Below are positions 32,013 through 38,783 of a stretch of DNA of 64,000 bases, one piece after another. The notes below the pieces were generated by a model. It was not told the origin of the DNA and did no database searches. It saw only the letters and a list, made by a program, of their open reading frames with translations. The DNA lies in contig JAZRBM010000020.1 in NCBI GenBank assembly GCA_045635085.1, positions 96,780 through 160,779 on the forward strand. Direction: 5' to 3'. This stretch comes from Congzhengia sp045635085 (GTDB lineage: Bacteria > Bacillota > Clostridia > UBA1381 > UBA9506). Both the position numbers and the translations under genes were made by a program. Within the stretch, counting starts at the first letter, position 1, and each line of letters begins with the position of its first letter.

Positions 32013-33407
32013 ATGGTATTTTCAAGTATTTTATTTTTATTTTACTTTTTACCCGCCATTTTAATATTGTATTATTTAGACCCTAAGAAAAAGAGAAATT
32101 TTGTGCTTTTTTTCGGCAGCTTGTTTTTCTATGCGTGGGGAGAGCCCGTGTATGTTATTTTGCTTTTGTTATCTACGATATTTAACTATTTTATCGGTTT
32201 GAAAATAGATAAAGAAGACAAAAATCCCAAAAGAAAAAAACGCATTTTAACAATTGGAATTGTACTAAATGTTCTGCTTTTAGTGATTTTTAAATATACA
32301 AACTTTTTGATAGAAATGATAAATCTTATCCTGGTGCACGACATACCCATGACGAACATTACACTTCCTATCGGTATTTCGTTCTTTACGTTCCAGACTA
32401 TGTCATATATCATAGACGTTTACAGAAAAAACGCAAAGGCACAAAAAAACTACATTGATTTTGGTACATATGTGGCACTTTTTCCTCAGCTCATTGCAGG
32501 ACCTATCGTGCGTTACAATTCGATTGACGAACAGCTCTTTAAAAGACGTGAGACTATCGAAGGCTTTACGAAGGGAACGATTACTTTTACGTCAGGTCTT
32601 GCCAAAAAAGTGCTTATAGCTAACAACATAGGTCTTTTGTGGGAAAGTATAAATGCTATGCCGACTGCTGAACTGTCAGTGTTGTCATCGTGGCTTGGAA
32701 TAGTTGCTTATGCATTGCAGATTTATTTTGACTTTTCGGGATATTCAGATATGGCTATAGGCTTGGGCAGAATGTTTGGCTTTGAGTTTGAAAAGAATTT
32801 TGACTATCCGTATATTTCAGACTCGATTACTGCTTTTTGGCGTCGTTGGCACATATCGCTTAGTACATGGTTTAAAGAATATGTTTATATCCCGCTGGGA
32901 GGCAACAGAAAAGGAAATAAAAGACTTTATTTAAATCTTCTTGTTGTGTGGACGCTAACGGGAGTCTGGCATGGCGCAGGTGTGAATTTTGTGATTTGGG
33001 GCTTGTATTATGCAGTTATTTTAATTGCAGAAAAGAGCTTTATGCATAAAGTTTTAGATAAACTGCCCGCTGTATTGAGAATCGTTTATTCTCTTGTGTT
33101 GGTGCTGATTGGCTGGGTGTTATTTGCATCATCAGATATAACGAGTGCTGTTCGGTATCTTGGGGTAATGTTCGGTATAGGAGAAAATCCTGCAATAGAC
33201 GCATCGTTTATATATAATCTTAAGTCTTATGCAGTTTTGTTGGGAGTGGGTATAGTTTCTTCTCTTCCGTACCCGAAAATGATCTGGAACAAGCGTTTAG
33301 AGGGAAAAAATTTCGCCCTTCTTTTTGCAGTCATAATTATCCTTATAGTGTGCACTGCGTATTTGCTTGATTCATCATATAATCCGTTTTTATATTTTAG
33401 ATTTTAA
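32013..33407 (+). CDS. MBOAT-family O-acyltransferase (AlgI-like)
   Basis: This is a membrane protein that moves acyl groups, usually acetyl, across the membrane to cell-surface polysaccharides. The 464 residues have about ten membrane segments. The MBOAT core includes LPIGISFFTFQTMSYIIDVYR, FPQLIAGPIVRY, FWRRWHISLSTWFKEYVYIPLGG, and the catalytic-His motif GVWHGAGVNFVIWG. It is followed 28 bp later by a DHHW/SGNH protein, the usual partner that finishes the transfer outside the membrane. The acceptor polymer is unknown. Start ATG 32013 is preceded only by ACTAGGTG. Confidence 0.93.
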   Translation: MVFSSILFLFYFLPAILILYYLDPKKKRNFVLFFGSLFFYAWGEPVYVILLLLSTIFNYFIGLKIDKEDKNPKRKKRILTIGIVLNVLLLVIFKYTNFLIEMINLILVHDIPMTNITLPIGISFFTFQTMSYIIDVYRKNAKAQKNYIDFGTYVALFPQLIAGPIVRYNSIDEQLFKRRETIEGFTKGTITFTSGLAKKVLIANNIGLLWESINAMPTAELSVLSSWLGIVAYALQIYFDFSGYSDMAIGLGRMFGFEFEKNFDYPYISDSITAFWRRWHISLSTWFKEYVYIPLGGNRKGNKRLYLNLLVVWTLTGVWHGAGVNFVIWGLYYAVILIAEKSFMHKVLDKLPAVLRIVYSLVLVLIGWVLFASSDITSAVRYLGVMFGIGENPAIDASFIYNLKSYAVLLGVGIVSSLPYPKMIWNKRLEGKNFALLFAVIIILIVCTAYLLDSSYNPFLYFRF

Positions 33408-33435
33408 TTTTTAGTTTTTAAAGGAGGTGTGTTTT

Positions 33436-35637
33436 ATGAAGGATAAGTATATAAAGAGAAATTCCTGCAGGCGATTTAATAATGCGTGTGCCCTCGTTAT
33501 GATGCTTGTGTTTTTATTTAACATGCTGGCTCCTTTAGAAGAATATTCAGAACTTGAGAACAGATACCTTCAAAAATTCCCCAAAATAACTTTAAATGCG
33601 ATTTTAGACGGTACTTATATGGAGGATTTTGAAAATTATCTTAACGACCATTTTATTTTAAGAAATTCTTTTGTCAAGCTAAAGGCAAATCTTGAATATA
33701 TAATAGGAAAACAAGAAAACAACGGGGTATATGCGTGCGATAATGACTATCTGATAGAAAAACCCGCAGTATATAACGAACAGATAATCGACAACAATTT
33801 AAGTGCTATAAAGACTTTAAACGAGTTGGGACGGTATAATATTGCAGTGTCCGTAATTCCGCCAGCGTATGAAGTTATGCAGGAAAACCTTCCTGATAAT
33901 GTCTATAAAGATACAATACTTAAGTTAAACAAGCATATAGATAAAACATTGACTGATGCCAATATAAAAAACGTTGATACAACAAAAGATTTAAAACGAT
34001 ATAAAGATTCATATCTTTATTACAGGACGGACCACCATACAACGAGTAACGGCGCGTTTATAATCTACAACAAATTATCAGGCGTTTTAGGGTATAAAGC
34101 GCTTTCGGGCGATGATTTTAAGGTTTCGGACGTTACGAGAAACTTTTACGGAACAACGTATTCTAAAGCCCTACGCCATGTATCTCCTGATATTATTTCC
34201 GAATATAAGCCGTTGGAAACTGCTCGCTTTAAAGTAGAATTTCCTTATGATAATAAAGAAGCAGACTCTATGTATTTTCCGGAGCACCTTGCTACGAAGG
34301 ATAAATATTCGTACTTTTTAGACGGAAATCATGCACTTACTGTTATAAAAAGTCCGAACAAAAACGGTAAGAGTCTGGTTGTATTTAAGGATTCTTATGC
34401 CAATTGTACAGTCCCGATGATTGCAAATCATTTTGAAACAGTGCATATGATTGACTTAAGATACTATAATGACGACATTATAAAGTACCTTTATGAAAAT
34501 AAAATTAAGGATATTTTGTTTTTGTATAGTTCGCAAACATTTATGACAGATGAAAGTATAAGTAAAATAACAAGCTATGCAAAAAACTCACCGTATTGTA
34601 CTCAAAGCTTTGGAGCAGTAAACAAAAGCGAAACAGTTGACGACGGATATTTTAATAATGCGTTATTTATAGGAGACTCTCTGACTGATGGTTTTCGTAT
34701 GCAGACGGGGCTTTCTGGTGCTACATTCCTTTGCGGGACAAGTATGACAATAGCAGGACTTGAATCACGTGAATGGAAAGACGGTATAAGTATGCTCGAC
34801 AGGATTCGTCAGGGCGGATTTAAAAAAGTGTATATTATGCTGGGTATAAATGAAAATATTGTTTTAGAGCATAAAAACTCATTTATTAACAGCTATGCAG
34901 GACTAATAGACACTATAAAAGCTTCAAACCCCGACGCTGTGATTTACATACAGTCAATTATGCCTGTTTCGCAGTCAATGGATAAAGAGGGAAGAATTAC
35001 AAACAGTGTAATAAATTCATTTAACGACGGTCTATACGGACTTTCAATAGATAAACAAGTGTTTTATCTTGATATAAACAGGTCGTTAATTGATGAAAAT
35101 GGTCAGCTTCCGCAAGTCGCATCAACAGACGGTGTCCACTTTAAAAAAGACTATTATATGAAGTGGCTTTATTATTTAAAGACCCATGCGATAAAAGTTG
35201 ATGATGAGGGAAATATAGACGGAGTAAAAAGAGTAGTGTTTAAAGACGGAGACTACAGTGTTTCTGAAATTTCAAAAACAGTTTTAGAAAATGTGGCATT
35301 TAGTGATGAGCTTTCCTTGATTAATCCTAGGGTTTTAGTTGGCAACTATGGAATAGATGAAAATATAATAGTGAACGCATCGGGATATTTGGGCAGCGGT
35401 GCAACAGCAGAAGAAATAGCGGTATTTGAAGTAAAAGAAAGTAAAGATACCCAAACTGTTAAAAATCTGATTTATGAGCATATTGAAAACAGAAAACATA
35501 GTTTTGAATCATATATTCCTGAAGAAATGCCAAAGCTTAAGCGCCCGTTTGTCTATGTTAACAAAAAACTGCTGGTTGTATGTGTTGCAGACAGCTACAA
35601 GGACTTAGAGTCTAAAATAAAATCATTTGTAAAGTAG
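33436..35637 (+). CDS. DHHW - SGNH hydrolase - DUF4358 fusion protein, surface O-acetylation partner
   Basis: The 733 residues begin with a membrane anchor at about 12-32. The AlgX/AlgJ-like DHHW domain follows (about 35-390), where the motif reads TDHHTT instead of DHHW. A second, SGNH-type esterase domain (about 405-585) has the GDSL block FIGDSLTDGF, the N block MLGINEN, and the catalytic D-x-x-H as STDGVHF. The C-terminal region (about 590-733) fits DUF4358. ATG 33436 is chosen because AAGGAGGTG is six bases upstream. It pairs with the MBOAT gene before it and probably transfers or trims acetyl groups on an exported polymer. Confidence 0.82.
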   Translation: MKDKYIKRNSCRRFNNACALVMMLVFLFNMLAPLEEYSELENRYLQKFPKITLNAILDGTYMEDFENYLNDHFILRNSFVKLKANLEYIIGKQENNGVYACDNDYLIEKPAVYNEQIIDNNLSAIKTLNELGRYNIAVSVIPPAYEVMQENLPDNVYKDTILKLNKHIDKTLTDANIKNVDTTKDLKRYKDSYLYYRTDHHTTSNGAFIIYNKLSGVLGYKALSGDDFKVSDVTRNFYGTTYSKALRHVSPDIISEYKPLETARFKVEFPYDNKEADSMYFPEHLATKDKYSYFLDGNHALTVIKSPNKNGKSLVVFKDSYANCTVPMIANHFETVHMIDLRYYNDDIIKYLYENKIKDILFLYSSQTFMTDESISKITSYAKNSPYCTQSFGAVNKSETVDDGYFNNALFIGDSLTDGFRMQTGLSGATFLCGTSMTIAGLESREWKDGISMLDRIRQGGFKKVYIMLGINENIVLEHKNSFINSYAGLIDTIKASNPDAVIYIQSIMPVSQSMDKEGRITNSVINSFNDGLYGLSIDKQVFYLDINRSLIDENGQLPQVASTDGVHFKKDYYMKWLYYLKTHAIKVDDEGNIDGVKRVVFKDGDYSVSEISKTVLENVAFSDELSLINPRVLVGNYGIDENIIVNASGYLGSGATAEEIAVFEVKESKDTQTVKNLIYEHIENRKHSFESYIPEEMPKLKRPFVYVNKKLLVVCVADSYKDLESKIKSFVK

Positions 35638-35648
35638 GTGCTAAAATT

Positions 35649-35807
35649 ATGAAAGAATGCGTGCTGCAAGACAGAGAATGCATAAATTGCGGAGAATGTG
35701 AAGTTTGCGATTTGGATAAAAATAAAAAATGCGACAGCTGCGGAAAATGTATTGACTCCTTAGCAGATTTGCGCGCAATAAAAATTGACGATATAATTTT
35801 AGATTAA
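35649..35807 (+). CDS. Small ferredoxin-like protein, 52 aa
   Basis: A short gene of 52 codons contains eight cysteines. CINCGECEVC (Cys11, 14, 17, 20) and CDSCGKC (Cys28, 31, 34) are visible, plus Cys4, enough for two 4Fe-4S clusters in a ferredoxin-like order. It starts at ATG 35649, 11 bp after the acylation gene, with GTAGGTG as a modest ribosome site. Next come a ferredoxin-thioredoxin-reductase-like gene and thioredoxin, so it is a plausible electron donor for that pair. Cluster number is inferred from cysteine spacing. Confidence 0.75.
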   Translation: MKECVLQDRECINCGECEVCDLDKNKKCDSCGKCIDSLADLRAIKIDDIILD

Positions 35808-35847
35808 TCGGTAAAAATATAATAAAATTCTTTCAGGAGGATAACTG

Positions 35848-36048
35848 ATGGCAATTACATTAAACCCCGATAAAGAAATTGTAAATAGCGTAAAAGAAGG
35901 ATTAAAAAGAACGGGCGGATATTGCCCGTGCATAATAAAGCGCTCTGAGGATACAAAATGTATGTGCAAGGAATTTAAAGAGCAGATTAAAGACCCTAAT
36001 TTTGAAGGATTTTGTCATTGTATGCTTTATTATAAATCAAAAGACTGA
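35848..36048 (+). CDS. Ferredoxin-thioredoxin reductase catalytic-subunit-like protein
   Basis: The 66 residues have the spaced cysteine pairs of the FTR catalytic chain. GYCPC, then KCMCKEF and GFCHCMLYY give CPC-CxC-CHC, where plants and cyanobacteria have CPC-CPC-CHC. These bind a 4Fe-4S cluster beside a redox disulfide that reduces thioredoxin. The protein is shorter than chloroplast FTR (about 110 aa), and no variable subunit is present nearby. The next gene, 19 bp on, is thioredoxin and the previous one a small ferredoxin. AGGAGG precedes ATG 35848. Confidence 0.8.
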   Translation: MAITLNPDKEIVNSVKEGLKRTGGYCPCIIKRSEDTKCMCKEFKEQIKDPNFEGFCHCMLYYKSKD

Positions 36049-36067
36049 TTTAAAGGAGGAAAATGTT

Positions 36068-36379
36068 ATGAAAGAAATTAAAATAACAAAAGAAAATTTT
36101 GAAAATGAAGTATTAAATTCAGATGTGCCTGTGCTTATAGATTTTTGGGCAACATGGTGCGGACCCTGCAGAATGCTTTCGCCGGTTATCGAAGAAATTG
36201 CAGATGAGTCAAACGGTGAGTTTAAGGTTGGCAAGATAAATGTTGATGAAGAACCTGAACTGGCAGTAGAATTTGGTGTGGTAAGTATTCCCATGCTTGT
36301 AGTTGTTAATGATAAAAAGGTGGTTAATAAATCCGTAGGCTTTATGTCAAAAACAGAGGTTTTAGAGCTTTTAAAATAG
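36068..36379 (+). CDS. trxA: Thioredoxin
   Basis: This is a disulfide reductant of the cytoplasm. The 103 residues have the active site WATWCGPCRM and the cis-proline region VSIPMLVVV. ATG 36068 is used, since AAAGGAGG lies 12 bases upstream; an in-frame ATG at 36002 is inside the FTR-like gene. The gene is last in the ferredoxin-FTR-thioredoxin set, so its likely reductase is the FTR-like protein instead of an NADPH flavoenzyme. Confidence 0.94.
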   Translation: MKEIKITKENFENEVLNSDVPVLIDFWATWCGPCRMLSPVIEEIADESNGEFKVGKINVDEEPELAVEFGVVSIPMLVVVNDKKVVNKSVGFMSKTEVLELLK

Positions 36380-36467
36380 TCTTAAAAATTAGTAAAAAAT
36401 CTAATCTGCTTACTTGTTATGCAAGAAGCAGTAAATAAATTATTAAAAATCAGGGAGGAAGTAAAAA

Positions 36468-37004
36468 ATGAGCAAATATTCAGGAACACAAACAGAAAAA
36501 AATTTAGAGGCAGCATTTGCAGGAGAAAGTCAGGCAAGAAACAAGTATACATATTTTGCATCTGTTGCAAAAAAAGAGGGATATGAACAAATCAGTGCCC
36601 TTTTTCAAAAGACAGCAGACAACGAAAAAGAACACGCAAAAATGTGGTTTAAAGAATTGCAGGGCATAGGTGATACTGCCCAAAATCTTTTGCACGCCGC
36701 AGAAGGCGAAAACTATGAATGGACAGATATGTATGAAGGTTTTGCTAAAACTGCGGAAGAAGAAGGCTTTTTAGAACTTGCTGAAAAATTCCGCTTGGTT
36801 GCAGCGATTGAAAAGCACCACGAGGAAAGATACAGAGCACTTTTGGAAAATGTTGAAACAGCAAAAGTTTTCGAAAAGAGCGAAGTTAAGGTTTGGGAGT
36901 GCAGAAACTGCGGTCATATCGTTGTTGGCACAAAAGCACCTGAACTTTGTCCTACATGCGCTCATCCGAAGAGTTATTTTGAAATAAGCGCCCAAAATTA
37001 TTAA
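36468..37004 (+). CDS. rbr: Rubrerythrin
   Basis: This is a non-haem diiron peroxidase that protects anaerobes from hydrogen peroxide. The 178 residues have a ferritin-like four-helix domain with the iron ligands in AFAGESQARNKY, DNEKEHAKMW and AAIEKHHEERY. A C-terminal rubredoxin domain has two CxxC knuckles (WECRNCGHI and CPTCAHPKSYF). GGGAGG precedes ATG 36468. It follows the thioredoxin gene by 88 bp, so the region is an oxidative-stress cluster. Confidence 0.96.
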   Translation: MSKYSGTQTEKNLEAAFAGESQARNKYTYFASVAKKEGYEQISALFQKTADNEKEHAKMWFKELQGIGDTAQNLLHAAEGENYEWTDMYEGFAKTAEEEGFLELAEKFRLVAAIEKHHEERYRALLENVETAKVFEKSEVKVWECRNCGHIVVGTKAPELCPTCAHPKSYFEISAQNY

Positions 37005-37012
37005 AAACAAAA

Positions 37013-37040
37013 ATGGAGATTGCCTTACGGCAATCTCCAT
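37013..37040 (+). terminator. Hairpin after rubrerythrin
   Basis: ATGGAGATTGCC and GGCAATCTCCAT form a perfect 12 bp stem with loop TTAC. There is no T-run after it, so termination may be weak. Confidence 0.55.
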
Positions 37041-37097
37041 CTGCAGTATATCGGAAAAATAACTAGACATTTAATAAAAAAGTCGGGAGGGACATAA

Positions 37098-37541
37098 ATG
37101 ATTAAAGATTCACTGAGAAACATTGAAAATTATAAAGGTTTAGATAAAATATATGATGTGCTTAAATTTTTAGCTAAAACAGATTTTTCTGACATGGAAA
37201 CAGGAAAATATATAATAGACGGTGATAATATCTTTTATATGGTTCAGGAATATGACACCAAACCTAATGAAAATACTGGCGAAAGCCATAAAAAATACAT
37301 AGATATCCAGTTAATTATAAATGGTGAAGAAATTATAGGTTATGCACCTATATCATGTGATAAAAAGGTTATAGATGCATCAGACGATAAAGATTTTTAT
37401 CTGTACGCTTGTGATACAGTAGATTTAGTGATGAATAGCGGAGACTTTATGGTTTTGTATCCTGATGATATACACAATCCTGGTGTGATGACAGATAAAC
37501 CGGCTAAGTGCCGCAAGGTTGTAGTAAAAATTAAAATCTGA
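37098..37541 (+). CDS. YhcH/YjgK/YiaL family protein
   Basis: The 147 residues match the DUF386 cupin-like family: MIKDSLRNIENYKGLDKIYDVL, GKYIIDGDNIFYMVQEYDTK, ESHKKYIDIQLIINGEE, and FMVLYPDDIHNPGV. Relatives are linked to sialic acid and other sugar-acid catabolism, possibly as anomerases, and may bind a metal by the conserved H and E residues. The gene stands alone, with GGGAGGG before ATG 37098. The sugar substrate is unknown. Confidence 0.88.
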   Translation: MIKDSLRNIENYKGLDKIYDVLKFLAKTDFSDMETGKYIIDGDNIFYMVQEYDTKPNENTGESHKKYIDIQLIINGEEIIGYAPISCDKKVIDASDDKDFYLYACDTVDLVMNSGDFMVLYPDDIHNPGVMTDKPAKCRKVVVKIKI

Positions 37542-37626
37542 TTAGATTGCCAATCTAAACTGTGCATTGATTTTATAATATGTTTAAGTAAAAATAGATT
37601 TTTTTTGATTGTAAGGAGATATCTAT

Positions 37627-37971
37627 ATGTACAAAAAAATACAAGAACTGAAAACACAAACAAAGCTGAACAATGAAGGCAAGGAAAAGATGCTTAAAAC
37701 TAACCTTGCAGACTTTGATGCGTGGGATCCTAAAGTCAGGCTTTTTTCTTTGATACAGGTAAAACCTGGCGAAGAGGTTGAATATCATATGCACGTAGGA
37801 GAAAGTGAAACTTTCTTTATTCTTTCAGGACAGGGCGTGTATAATGATAACGGAAACAAGGTTGATGTAGCTTCCGGGATGGTAACATTCACCCCGTCGG
37901 GTCAAGGTCACTCTATTAAAAATACCGGTGATGAAATGCTTGTTTTTATCGCTCTTATTGTTGTTGAATAG
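37627..37971 (+). CDS. Cupin-domain protein
   Basis: The 114 residues form a single cupin barrel. Motif 1 is VEYHMHVGESETFFILSGQG, with metal ligands H, H, E. Motif 2 is VTFTPSGQGHSIKNTGDEML. Small cupins of this kind serve as sugar isomerases, sensors or storage domains, and nothing here decides between them. AAGGAG precedes ATG 37627. It lies just upstream of the fucose isomerase remnant, so it may once have belonged to a sugar locus. Confidence 0.85.
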   Translation: MYKKIQELKTQTKLNNEGKEKMLKTNLADFDAWDPKVRLFSLIQVKPGEEVEYHMHVGESETFFILSGQGVYNDNGNKVDVASGMVTFTPSGQGHSIKNTGDEMLVFIALIVVE

Positions 37972-37987
37972 GAATTTATCGCTTTTA

Positions 37988-38263
37988 TGGCTTGCTCCCA
38001 GATGTACAGGTGAGGGGGCATTCAAAACAGCGTACGATGTGATGAATAACTGGGGTGCTAATCACGGAGCTGTAAGCTACGGACATATTGGTGCAGACCT
38101 TATCACTCGTTGTTCTATTCTCAGAATACCCGTATGTATGCATAATGTTCCTGAAGAGAAAATTTTCAGACCTGCATCATAGAATGCATTTGGTATGGAT
38201 AAGTAAGGACAAGATTACAGGGCTTACCAGGCATATGGCCCAATGTATAAAAATATAAGATAA
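37988..38263 (+). pseudogene. fucI: Remnant of L-fucose isomerase, 3' end
   Basis: The frame from 37988 reads WLAPRCTGEGAFKTAYDVMN, NWGANHGAVSYGHIGADLIT and LRIPVCMHNVPEEKIFRP. This matches the C-terminus of L-fucose isomerase, which converts L-fucose to L-fuculose. In-frame stops at 38180-38182 and 38204-38206 interrupt it, and the family ending GQDYRAYQAYGPMY follows them. The roughly 500 N-terminal residues are missing. It is therefore a decayed fragment, between a cupin gene and the cobalamin riboswitch. Confidence 0.88.
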
Positions 38264-38297
38264 CATTGTTTTCTTATTGAAAATATTTTTTGTGTAT

Positions 38298-38326
38298 TGA
38301 CTTTATTATGGTTATATGTTAAAATT
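38298..38326 (+). promoter_or_regulatory. Promoter of the cobalamin-riboswitch operon
   Basis: TTGACT (38298-38303) is followed by a 17 bp spacer and TAAAAT (38321-38326), about 50 bp upstream of the riboswitch. Confidence 0.65.
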
Positions 38327-38384
38327 AAAAAGTAAAATTTAATATATTCACACAGAGTGTTGGTTATACTGTAAAGGTATATAT

Positions 38385-38562
38385 TACAAGGTATAACTGG
38401 TGAAAAGGGAATGGGGTGAGAATCTCCTACGATAACTGTCGGTGTGTGCATTAAATGTTTTTGTATCCGTTAGTGAAAGCTAGTCATTGGGAAACTGAGA
38501 AGGCAGGGTATAAAAATGCGGACGAATCAGTCTATATGGTGCGAGTCACAAGACCTACTTTG
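38385..38562 (+). ncRNA. Cobalamin riboswitch
   Basis: The leader holds GGTGAAAAGGGAATGGGGTG (about 38399), then AATCTCC-ACG and CATTGGGAAACTGAGAAGGCAG. The B12 box appears as GAGTCACAAGACCTAC at 38543-38558. These are the conserved blocks of the class I adenosylcobalamin riboswitch, in the right order and spacing. A terminator follows at 38678-38717. The expected result is shut-off of the downstream surface-protein and ECF genes when B12 is plentiful. Confidence 0.87.
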
Positions 38563-38677
38563 ATGTTATTCTGTAAGTGCGTATTTGCATAGGGGTAACG
38601 TTTTTGTTTGTGATTGCTTTGAGGCAGGACTTATTGCTGTGTGCAAACAAATTGTGATTTGTCACAGAAAAACTCAG

Positions 38678-38717
38678 CTGTGGTAATTTTTCAAAGAAAA
38701 ATTGCCGCAGTTTTTTT
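38678..38717 (+). terminator. Riboswitch expression-platform terminator
   Basis: CTGTGGTAATTTTTC pairs with AAAAATTGCCGCAG with two G-T pairs, followed by T7. It lies 115 bp after the B12 box and 66 bp before the first start codon, as expected for transcriptional control by the riboswitch. Confidence 0.75.
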
Positions 38718-38783
38718 GTTTTCTGCGGTGTGGAGGTGAAAATCAATAAAAACAAAACAGAAAATAAAAAACGGAGGATTACA

